This document shows positions 26,916 through 34,470 of a stretch of DNA of 46,627 nt, in pieces. The stretch is from the NCBI GenBank assembly GCA_002457275.1, contig NTKD01000007.1, positions 1-46,627 on the forward strand, read 5' to 3'. The stretch comes from OM182 bacterium MED-G24. Its GTDB lineage: Bacteria > Pseudomonadota > Gammaproteobacteria > Pseudomonadales > Azotimanducaceae. Positions within the stretch are counted from its first letter, which is position 1. Every line of letters starts with the position of its first letter. Below the pieces are notes generated by a model. It was not told where the DNA came from. It made no database searches and was given only the letters and a program-made list of their open reading frames with translations. Position numbers and translations under genes: made by a program.

Positions 26916-27734
26916 ATGTCTTTCGAGCACCGCGCGATCGATACGCTAATCAACTCGTCATTTCTGTCGGCAGGCGACGGTGGCGGAGGGCTTACGTATC
27001 TGTTCAAGGATATGGCAAACCGTCCGAAAATCGAGGCACCGTCTGACCTGATCGAACATCTGAACAGTTGCAATATTGGTGCGGCGGTGGTGTCGATCAT
27101 GGAGTCGGGACATGCGGAGTGGGTTGCCCAGGCGCATGAGGAATACCCCGCGAAGATTCTTCCGGCAATGATTGTCGATCCAACAAAGGGGATAGATGAG
27201 ATCAGGCGTGTCCGACAATATGCAGAGGAATGTGGTGTACGATGCCTTCGGATCCCGCCGTTTCGATACACTTTGCCGCCCACTGATCGTGTTTACTGGC
27301 CGTTTTATGTGCTCGCGATCGAGATGAATATGGCGGTCAGCATGAACGCCGGAATGCCGGGGCCGCGGAGACCGGGTTGGGTGCAGAATCCGATCCACTA
27401 TGACGAGGTGGCGTTTCATTTTCCGGAGCTGCGCCTGGTGATGACCCACTGTGGTCAGCCGTGGACGGAAGAAGTGATCTCAACAATCACCCACTGGGAC
27501 AACGTTTATATGTCGTGTACCGCGGTGGCGCCCAAGTACTGGCCGGAGAACTTTGTGCATTTCATCAATACGCGCGGACGCGAGAAAATGATGTTCGGCA
27601 CCGAGTTTCCAACCATCGACTGGCAGCGGGGACGGGAAGAAGTAGACGGTCTGTCGCTCCGTGACAACGTTGCGCCATTGTTCTTTTCAGAGAATGCGAA
27701 GCGGGCTTTTGACTGGGATCCGGATCTGTCCTAG
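26916..27734 (+). CDS. Amidohydrolase-fold (amidohydrolase_2) protein with altered metal site
   Basis: A 272-residue TIM-barrel protein. Recognisable segments are NAGMPGPRRPGW, the FPELRLVMTHCGQPWTE strand, APKYWPENFVHF and NTRGREKMMFGTEFP, which I recognise as an amidohydrolase_2 subgroup. The first-strand metal motif HxH is missing: the frame reads AIDTLIN with Leu11 and Asn13. The second His is Asn144, and the final Asp is Glu230. His178 remains. It may be a metal-free hydrolase or lyase, or a binding protein. GGAGGTGGT lies directly before the ATG. It is divergent from the VOC gene. Confidence 0.8.
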   Translation: MSFEHRAIDTLINSSFLSAGDGGGGLTYLFKDMANRPKIEAPSDLIEHLNSCNIGAAVVSIMESGHAEWVAQAHEEYPAKILPAMIVDPTKGIDEIRRVRQYAEECGVRCLRIPPFRYTLPPTDRVYWPFYVLAIEMNMAVSMNAGMPGPRRPGWVQNPIHYDEVAFHFPELRLVMTHCGQPWTEEVISTITHWDNVYMSCTAVAPKYWPENFVHFINTRGREKMMFGTEFPTIDWQRGREEVDGLSLRDNVAPLFFSENAKRAFDWDPDLS

Positions 27735-27773
27735 ATGTCGAAAGTTTGGGTGCGAGTGCTTTGAGACGTAGCG

Positions 27774-28781
27774 CTAGAGGAGCCGGTAGTCATCCAGACC
27801 GATAAATGTTCCGCCATTCCGTTCAGCGAGGATGCGCATAAGATGTGCAAACCGAAAACCGGTTGCCTGAAAAGCTGCGCTCTCCTGGAAAATCACAGGA
27901 AATCCTACAGCGTGAATCCGGACCAACCGGTTTCCATCAACGTCGCTTTGATTCACCTGGTCGACTCGATCGATCACGCTTTGGATCGACCGACCGTTGA
28001 AGTCATCTCCAAAGACGTACAGGCTGATCTTGCGGCCAGGACGATAGTACGTTGATACAGCTTTGACGATACCTGGAGCGGGGTTGCTGGCGCTGAAAGC
28101 TGTCCAGTTGCGCAACCTGTTAACGATGGCGTTGCGCCTTGCCTGTGTGTCCGGTATCCAGTCACCGGCGTATTGACTGAACATGTAGTGCCCCTGATCG
28201 TTCATGATCTGGATACCCTTGAGACGAGGATACAGGTCCAGGGTTTCATTGATTTTCTGCAGCACCAGTGGCCATGCAAATTCTCTCATGCTGCCACTGT
28301 TGTCGATGATGAAGATGACGTATTCACTATCGACAGGAATCCCACCGATCTTGTTGTTGTCCAGGTCCCGTTGAACGTCTGCCATCAGGCGTTGCATTTC
28401 TTCCGTCAGCGATTGTCTTGCGGACGCCAGACGGGTCTGGACCGCGTTGTTGACCTGTGTCTTCTGGGAGATGGCGTTGAACCGCTGCTCTGTTGTGACC
28501 AAACGTGTTTCGACCTGGTCCAGGCGGGCGACGGCTTCATCCTGAAGTTTCTCTTTTGAAAGCAGGTCACGGGTGACCACGCGAGCGTCGCCGCGCAGTT
28601 CAGCAAGGTCCGCTTCAAGGTTCCGGAGGTACCCTTCGAGCGCTGCGGTGGATTCCTCGAAGACGATGGGCTCAAACACCTTGGTGAGGACCAGAAGTAG
28701 TATCAACGCGCCGAACCCACAACTGATCACGTCAAGGAATGACAGGCTGATGCCTTCGATGTCTCTACGTTCACGGCTCAT
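27774..28781 (-). CDS. Membrane-anchored VWA protein with MotB/TolR-like N-terminus (copy 1)
   Basis: A 335-residue protein. Residues 11-32 form one membrane segment with the signature ISLSFLDVISCGFGA, containing Asp17 and Cys21. A long coiled coil (about 45-140) follows, then a VWA domain (152-335) with the MIDAS motif DNSGSM (160-165). The plan of an Asp at the start of a single helix followed by a periplasmic domain matches MotB, TolR and ExbD, where that Asp carries the proton. The VWA domain should lie in the periplasm and bind a protein through a metal ion. It is the last gene of the nine-gene operon, 36 bases after its paralog. Confidence 0.88.
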   Translation of the reverse strand: MSRERRDIEGISLSFLDVISCGFGALILLLVLTKVFEPIVFEESTAALEGYLRNLEADLAELRGDARVVTRDLLSKEKLQDEAVARLDQVETRLVTTEQRFNAISQKTQVNNAVQTRLASARQSLTEEMQRLMADVQRDLDNNKIGGIPVDSEYVIFIIDNSGSMREFAWPLVLQKINETLDLYPRLKGIQIMNDQGHYMFSQYAGDWIPDTQARRNAIVNRLRNWTAFSASNPAPGIVKAVSTYYRPGRKISLYVFGDDFNGRSIQSVIDRVDQVNQSDVDGNRLVRIHAVGFPVIFQESAAFQATGFRFAHLMRILAERNGGTFIGLDDYRLL

Positions 28782-28817
28782 TGAGTGATACTCATTGTTG
28801 TGGCTCCTCTTCCCCGA

Positions 28818-29891
28818 TCAGGGCCAATCGCGTGAGGGTGCGAGGAATGAACCGGAGGTTTCCTGGGCAAGAATCCAGTAGTAGGGGGTTGCCATCGGGT
28901 CTCCCTCCATGGGGAACAACACAACGTTGACCGGAATATTGTCCTCCAGTGTCCCGATCGCGTTGCGGAATAGCTTCACCCTTTCTGACGAGGAAACGGT
29001 CGGTGCACGCGGTTCGTTCCTTCCCTGTGTCGGCAGTCCGTCAGTAATGAGGAAAATGTTATCGGGGGGAGGTTCCATGTCGGCGACGTAGTCAAAGACA
29101 TTAATCAGTGATGATCCGCCGTCTGGGACATGGGTGCGCAGGCGTTCGAGCATCGCCTCGGTATCCGGCTCACTGGTGGCGCTGATCCATTCAGACAGCG
29201 GTGTTGGCTCGCCTCTGAACGCGACCAACCGGACGTCTGCATCGGGAGGCACATTGGCGGATACCCACTCGACGGTCCGCACGGCGCGTTGCCACTTTTC
29301 TGCGGCCAGTTTTTCTTCCGGTGCCATGAGACCGAGACGAATTGCGTTGACAATGGATCGGTGCAACATACTCGTTGATGCGTCGAGCAGGATCAGAATG
29401 CGATCACCCCCCACCCTGATACCGGTCAGATATTGGCGATATCCCTGTCCTATGACGGTCCTGGCGGCAGCCCCGGCGTTATTGGCGCCAGTGCTGTTCT
29501 GAAGATCATCAACTTCTTCTTCAATGCTCCGGAGCTCGGTCTGCAAGGAATAGATTTCTTCGTCAGATGAACCTGATTCCAGGAGGTCTGCCGTCTCCTG
29601 CTGAAGTTGGCGAATCTGCTCCAGGAGTTTTTCAATTGTGAGTTCCGTGGTGACGACATCCTGATCGGTCTTATCCAGGGTGTTGCGCAGATCAACGAGA
29701 TTCTCGGTGCCGATCTTTACTTCCTCTTCGAGTTTCTTGACCTCTGCCATCAGCGTGACATTCAGCTCCTGGCTGTGTGCTTCGGATCCATGATTGATGA
29801 TGATGAAAACGAGAATGACCGCCCCAAAGCCGCAGGACATGATGTCCAGAAATGACAGGCTGAAAACCGATGTTTCTCGTTTCCTGGCCAT
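28818..29891 (-). CDS. Membrane-anchored VWA protein with MotB/TolR-like N-terminus (copy 2)
   Basis: A 357-residue protein with the same plan as the next gene: FSLSFLDIMSCGFGA at 10-24 (Asp16, Cys20), one membrane helix to about 33, a coiled coil (about 45-135) and a VWA domain (about 160-357) with MIDAS residues in LDASTSM (169-175) and the segment LITDGLPTQG. The two VWA domains differ strongly although the anchors are almost the same, so they probably pair as a heterodimer, as MotB-like subunits pair. Its ATG shares one base with the stop of the actin/Hsp70-like gene (TGATG), which indicates translational coupling. Confidence 0.88.
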   Translation of the reverse strand: MARKRETSVFSLSFLDIMSCGFGAVILVFIIINHGSEAHSQELNVTLMAEVKKLEEEVKIGTENLVDLRNTLDKTDQDVVTTELTIEKLLEQIRQLQQETADLLESGSSDEEIYSLQTELRSIEEEVDDLQNSTGANNAGAAARTVIGQGYRQYLTGIRVGGDRILILLDASTSMLHRSIVNAIRLGLMAPEEKLAAEKWQRAVRTVEWVSANVPPDADVRLVAFRGEPTPLSEWISATSEPDTEAMLERLRTHVPDGGSSLINVFDYVADMEPPPDNIFLITDGLPTQGRNEPRAPTVSSSERVKLFRNAIGTLEDNIPVNVVLFPMEGDPMATPYYWILAQETSGSFLAPSRDWP

Positions 29892-31174
29892 CAGGCGTCA
29901 CTGATGAGCAGAAGGTCGCAGTCGTTCAGCGTAATCACATCGCCGGGGGCTACTTCCGTGGATTCTGTAGTCGGTGAGCCGTTAAGCGATACCGGTTTAT
30001 GGGGATCAAGAAACGTTCGACTACCGTGGCGAACAAGACTGAAAGCCGGACTATCGCCGGATACGGGCTTGCCGTCTGCGACACCACTGATATCGAGGTT
30101 GCTGTCGATTCGCAGCGCGCTGTATCCACCTAACAGATGGGTGACGGGGCTTGCCTGCGGTGTGTGTGGTGAGTTTTCGTTACTGATGGGCAGTTGCACG
30201 ATATGGGTGACGTCGGACGAGAGTGAGGCAATCGTCTCGCCGTGCGACCGGACCAGCGCAGATGTGGCGTCCTGCGCAAGTGCGGTGACGTTGGCGCTGT
30301 CGATCAGCTCAAGGGATCTCGCCAGTCCAGGCACACTGCCTGCCTGCGGGCCAAGAAGGATCTCGATGGAATCTGACGACTTTGTGCTGTCTATGTGGTC
30401 GGTGATGACCCTTGTGACATTTGCAATCTGATCGCTGCACACGGACTGCCACTCAGCTTCAGATATCGTGATGGTTCGCGAAGCCTCTCCGACATCTAGG
30501 GATGGCGGTGTATCCGGATCACTCAGCCATAGCGGGATTCGATCGTAGAGTTGTTGTTCACTTGCGGCCTGATGTGCAGGATCGTATCGGTGTTCTGCGA
30601 TGAAGCGGTTGGCGAGCAGAGCGGCCCATTGGTCCATCAGTGACGACCAACCACGGATTCCAATCGTCTGGCTGTTGGTACGCTGTATGTGCTGTCCCGT
30701 AGTCATCGTCGTCATAACCCATCGATGTTGATAGATTTCGACGTAGATGGCCCGGGGAAGTGATGCGTTCAAACCTGCGGCCACACCCTCGTCCAGCATC
30801 GCAGAGACTGGTAGCCCGAGTTCTCTTGTGATTCCCAACAGCAGTCCCAGTTGTTCACCCGTGTAGTCAGATGGGACCAACAGAATCAGTCCAGATTGTT
30901 GTTTGATTTGATCTGCCAGGGACTCAAGGTGGGAGAAGACCAGGTCGGCATGATGACGGATGCTGGGGGTGGCTTCATTCAGTGGATTTGTGTCCAGGGA
31001 CTGCCAAAAACGGTTGTTACGCCAACGGGGCAGAAGCCTAGCGTTCGCGAGACCCGCTTCTCCTATCAATAGTCTGTCGCCGTCAACAACCGCATAACCC
31101 GGGCTTAGGCTAGTCCCCGACTCACTGTCGATCCGAATTGCGACGTCATTCAATTCGATGGTTGCTATGGACAT
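29891..31174 (-). CDS. Actin/Hsp70-like fold protein with FHA-like C-terminal domain
   Basis: A 427-residue cytoplasmic protein. The N-terminal part (about 1-340) has features of a divergent Hsp70/actin-like protein: SPGYAVVDGDRLLIGEAG, LLVPSDYTGEQLGLLLGI, SAMLDEGVAAGLN, and ILLGPQAGSVPGLARSLEL at the place of the second phosphate region. Classical DnaK phosphate loops are not obvious, so ATP binding is uncertain. The last 70 residues (from about 355: ISGVADGKPVSGDSPAFSLV, then SLNGSPTTESTEVAPGDVI) look like an FHA or similar small beta domain. It is coupled to the second VWA gene and lies 67 bases after the ExbB-like gene. Confidence 0.62.
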   Translation of the reverse strand: MSIATIELNDVAIRIDSESGTSLSPGYAVVDGDRLLIGEAGLANARLLPRWRNNRFWQSLDTNPLNEATPSIRHHADLVFSHLESLADQIKQQSGLILLVPSDYTGEQLGLLLGITRELGLPVSAMLDEGVAAGLNASLPRAIYVEIYQHRWVMTTMTTGQHIQRTNSQTIGIRGWSSLMDQWAALLANRFIAEHRYDPAHQAASEQQLYDRIPLWLSDPDTPPSLDVGEASRTITISEAEWQSVCSDQIANVTRVITDHIDSTKSSDSIEILLGPQAGSVPGLARSLELIDSANVTALAQDATSALVRSHGETIASLSSDVTHIVQLPISNENSPHTPQASPVTHLLGGYSALRIDSNLDISGVADGKPVSGDSPAFSLVRHGSRTFLDPHKPVSLNGSPTTESTEVAPGDVITLNDCDLLLISDA

Positions 31175-31241
31175 GAATCACCCCGGTTCTCATGACTGAA
31201 GGCCGTATAGCAGGCGCTTTTTGTGCTGTGTGGTTTCACGC

Positions 31242-32036
31242 TCAACTCTTCAGGTTCTGAATGAGTCGCTTGTCGCAGAAGGCTTCCGCGTCCAGGACCA
31301 GTTTCTCCTGGCTCTGTTGCAGCTGGTGTAACAGGAACATCACGACGATGCTGATCAGAAGTGCGACAAACGTCGAATTGAAGGCGACGCCCAGACTCTG
31401 GGTGACGCCCGCGATGTTACCTTGAACAGCCTGGTGAGCCTGTCCCAACGCTTGCCCGATGCCGCGTACGGTACCGAGGAACCCGATCGAAGGGATGGCC
31501 CACGCAATGTAGCGGACGAGGGCCAGTTCTGAATCAAGCCGATCCGTTTCGGATTCACAGATAGCACGAACGGTCGTAGAGACGTCCTGGATATTACGAG
31601 TGGATCGGAATCGGTCGAGTGCGCTCAGCAGTACTCTGGGTACGAGGTAACTCTGTTCATTGTCCGTCAAAGCCTGAATGGGCCTTGAGTACTCGCGAGT
31701 ATCTTCGGGAAGGATGCTGATTCCGTCTCCCACAGGTACGAGGTCTTTCGACATCATTATACGTTCCTCACGGGTACGCCAGGCCTTGTAGCCCATCAGC
31801 GAAAACGCCCAGACCATCAGAACGAAACAGGCTTCCTGTTCGAAGTCCCGAATAACGACATAGGTTGAACGCTCCGGTACATAGTTGGGATTGCTGTTGA
31901 TTTCCATTGCCTGTTGTTCCAGAACATCCCTCGCACCAGGTCGAATAATAGAGACATAGATGCCGTGGATGATGATGACGGCGATGATCAGTGAGAAAAC
32001 CTGGTAGATGAACTCAAGGGGTACGTTCTTTTGCAT
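31242..32036 (-). CDS. MotA/TolQ/ExbB-type proton channel subunit
   Basis: A 264-residue inner-membrane protein. Membrane segments lie at about 9-31, 70-86, 174-198 and 214-238. The segment AIPSIGFLGTVRGIGQALGQA (181-201, quoted in part) followed by GVAFNSTFVALLISIVVMF is the diagnostic core of the MotA/TolQ/ExbB family. These proteins form a pentamer around two single-helix partners and turn ion flow into motion. The only candidate partners in the operon are the two VWA proteins with MotB-like anchors. It lies 15 bases after the small exported acidic protein gene. Confidence 0.9.
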   Translation of the reverse strand: MQKNVPLEFIYQVFSLIIAVIIIHGIYVSIIRPGARDVLEQQAMEINSNPNYVPERSTYVVIRDFEQEACFVLMVWAFSLMGYKAWRTREERIMMSKDLVPVGDGISILPEDTREYSRPIQALTDNEQSYLVPRVLLSALDRFRSTRNIQDVSTTVRAICESETDRLDSELALVRYIAWAIPSIGFLGTVRGIGQALGQAHQAVQGNIAGVTQSLGVAFNSTFVALLISIVVMFLLHQLQQSQEKLVLDAEAFCDKRLIQNLKS

Positions 32037-32051
32037 GGGGCGCCTTGATCG

Positions 32052-32345
32052 TTAGATATTGGTTGGAAAGTCGACAGGTTTATCAACTTCGATTTCTTCA
32101 CTGGGAACGAAGTCCCTTACAGCACGCTGCATGTTCCATCGGCTACCTCGATCCCCACTGTTCGCGTCATCCGTATCGTCGTCTGGTATCACCTCTGTGG
32201 TCTCTTCTGCCGTGGGCGTGGCCTCGTCTGCCTGTTCTGTTGGTTCGGGCGCTTCTTCGGCCCAGGCAGGCGTTGACATCACCAGCATCATCATCAGCAG
32301 CGACAACGACCACCGTCTTGGATACGACAATAGCCGGTCAGTCAT
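32052..32345 (-). CDS. Small exported acidic protein (97 aa)
   Basis: A signal peptide (residues 1-29, ending STPAWAEEA) is followed by an acidic low-complexity stretch rich in Glu, Asp, Thr and Pro (about 30-65) and a short conserved-looking tail (SRWNMQRAVRDFVPSEEIEV). I recognise no family. The gene overlaps the end of the PEGA-SUMF1 gene by eight bases and precedes the ExbB-like gene by 15, so it belongs to the operon. It may be a flexible periplasmic linker or adaptor. Confidence 0.72.
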   Translation of the reverse strand: MTDRLLSYPRRWSLSLLMMMLVMSTPAWAEEAPEPTEQADEATPTAEETTEVIPDDDTDDANSGDRGSRWNMQRAVRDFVPSEEIEVDKPVDFPTNI

Positions 32346-34470
32346 GGTTCACCTCTGCTGACGCAACCGAAGGAGAACCTACGGGCGATTCTTCCGTGTT
32401 TTCATCAGCGATGTTGTGCACGTATCTGGCGACGCGGAACCCGACATCAGGGCGTGGCTCCATGCCGAAATCACGGTAGGTCCATCGAAGTTCGCTGAAT
32501 CGACCATGGGTGTAGTTCGAGCCACGGATCACACGGTGGCTTGCGCTGTCAGGACCCACGGGGTCGGTCAGTGTTTCGCGAGGGATAGCGATAGAGTAGT
32601 TATCGTGAATCCACTCCGAGACATTTCCGGCGAGATCGTAGATTCCGAAATTGTTGGGTTCGAAAGAACCGACGGGAGCGGGCCCCCGAAACGTATCGTT
32701 ATAGTCAGCGATGATGTAGGGCACCATCTTGTCGGCGGTGAGATCGGCATAGTTGGCATGAATGTCGGCGGGAGGCATGTTGTCTCCCCACGGAAAACGG
32801 GTGGGTTTGCCATCCGAGTACCGGGCCGCGTAGGACCATTCGGCTTCCGTTGGCAATCGGTACCCGTTGCCCATCGGTTGATTGATCTCAGCACCGTTAA
32901 CCGTGATCGTGTAGACGGGAGTCAGCCCGTCCTGTTCGCTGAGCCAGTTGCAGAACCTCGCGGCTCCTAGCCAGCTGACGTTCACAACGGGTCGATCATC
33001 GTGGGATAACCGCGATCGGCCAAGAATCCCGGAATCATGGGTGTTGTCGTAGCGCTTGAATGTTGCGTTGTCGATTTCGCGGTTGCTGAGGTAAAACGCT
33101 CTGGTAAGAACGACCTGCTTCTCGATCTCGTTTGATCTCCGCCCTGGTTCCCGACGACCAGCTCCCATGCTCAGTTCTCCCGGGAGAATCAGCGTCAGTT
33201 CAGGACCACCCTGACTGGTGTACAAAGGTGCGATGGCAGCAATACGGGCAGCTTCTTCGGTCTGCAGCGCAACCAGCAATTTTTGCGTGAGCCCGGGTTT
33301 GGGTGTGACGACTGTGTCATAAGTCGCGTAGCCATCAAGCCTGATGGACAGGCTATGCTCTCGAGCGGTCAGCGACAATGCACCGGAGGCGGGTCCATGC
33401 TGGACGTCGTTGATGTACAGGACGGCATCGGCAGGTGTGACCGAGAGTTGTATCTTTCCCAATACCGGTCTGAAATCGGTGTGGATGGTGGCGTCTTCTT
33501 CGGGTCGGATCGGCAAAGATCGGCTTACCGCATTAAACCCGGCTTTGGTTAACGTCAACCTGACGTCGTTGGCGGGGGGCAGTTTGACGTCGAGCGGCGT
33601 CAACCCGAGATATCGCCCATCGACGGTGACACTCGCCCCTGAAGGTGCGCTGGTTAGAGAGAGACGGCCGTCTGCCTTCTCAAGCATGAGGTCTGGCAAT
33701 TGTTGAGAGACACCAGCTTCCACCGTGAGTGTCCTTTCAACGGTCTTGAATCCTGTATTGCTGACGGTCAACCGTCGCTCGCCATCTAGTGCTTCGAATG
33801 TATCGGGAGTCGTGCCAACGTCCTCGGCGTCGATGGCGATTGTTGCGCCGGCAGGCAGAGTCGTGAGAGATATGTCGGCCCAGGCGGGTGTCAGATCTGT
33901 GGTCAGGGTTTGTTCGATGCGCTGACCCGTGATATCAATTTCCGTATCAACCGGGAAGTAGCGCTCAGGTACGATGCGGACATCCCGCAGTCCAGCTTCG
34001 ATCTCGTTCAGGGTGAGCGGAGTCGTCCCTACTTCAACCTGGTCGATATAAATCAGCGCTGCGACTTCAGGGTGTGTCTGGATGGTCAGGATGCCAGGTA
34101 GCGGGGTAAGTGTGATGCTGAGCGTCTGATCAGGTTCTTCACTCACGTCAAAAGACCGGGTCAACGATTCAAAACCTTCTGCAGTGAACGTCGCCGAGTA
34201 GCTCCCTGGCAACATCAGATATCGCTCCCCCAGCTGATAGCTGAATCCGGAGGTGATGTTGATCCCGGCACCGTCCGGTGAGACTTCAAATCGAACTGCG
34301 CGAGCGCCAAACATGAACGTTGCGGCGATCAACAACAGGACAAACACTCCACCCAGAGAAACCGTGAGCGGACTGATCCTAAGCAGTGCTCTCTGTTCGC
34401 TCGCCGCAGCGCGTGTAAACGTTGTGGCCTCAACGACCCGGTTGTCGGTTGGGGTGTCAGTTTGGCTCAT
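32338..34470 (-). CDS. Membrane protein with PEGA repeats and a SUMF1 (formylglycine-enzyme-like) domain
   Basis: A 710-residue protein. A single membrane helix (36-55) follows a 30-residue cytoplasmic tail. Four or five PEGA-like beta modules (about 60-415) follow, each with a segment such as IYIDQVEVGTTPLTL or VTVDGRYLGLTPLDV. The C-terminal SUMF1/EgtB/PvdO domain (about 430-690) shows NVSWLGAARFCNWLSE, YRLPTEAEWSYAAR, FPWGDN, GIYDLAGNVSEW and GFRVARYV. The active-site Cys of true formylglycine enzymes is absent near the C-terminus (RVIRGSNYTHGRFSELRW), so it is probably a binding domain. It overlaps the pseudokinase gene by four bases (ATGA). Confidence 0.88.
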   Translation of the reverse strand: MSQTDTPTDNRVVEATTFTRAAASEQRALLRISPLTVSLGGVFVLLLIAATFMFGARAVRFEVSPDGAGINITSGFSYQLGERYLMLPGSYSATFTAEGFESLTRSFDVSEEPDQTLSITLTPLPGILTIQTHPEVAALIYIDQVEVGTTPLTLNEIEAGLRDVRIVPERYFPVDTEIDITGQRIEQTLTTDLTPAWADISLTTLPAGATIAIDAEDVGTTPDTFEALDGERRLTVSNTGFKTVERTLTVEAGVSQQLPDLMLEKADGRLSLTSAPSGASVTVDGRYLGLTPLDVKLPPANDVRLTLTKAGFNAVSRSLPIRPEEDATIHTDFRPVLGKIQLSVTPADAVLYINDVQHGPASGALSLTAREHSLSIRLDGYATYDTVVTPKPGLTQKLLVALQTEEAARIAAIAPLYTSQGGPELTLILPGELSMGAGRREPGRRSNEIEKQVVLTRAFYLSNREIDNATFKRYDNTHDSGILGRSRLSHDDRPVVNVSWLGAARFCNWLSEQDGLTPVYTITVNGAEINQPMGNGYRLPTEAEWSYAARYSDGKPTRFPWGDNMPPADIHANYADLTADKMVPYIIADYNDTFRGPAPVGSFEPNNFGIYDLAGNVSEWIHDNYSIAIPRETLTDPVGPDSASHRVIRGSNYTHGRFSELRWTYRDFGMEPRPDVGFRVARYVHNIADENTEESPVGSPSVASAEVNHD

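Noticed and set aside
27774-31174. A MoxR/BatA-type VWA chaperone system.
   Set aside because: No MoxR AAA ATPase gene is present and the VWA proteins have a different anchor.
32338-34470. A sulfatase-activating formylglycine enzyme.
   Set aside because: The catalytic Cys is absent and no sulfatase gene is near.
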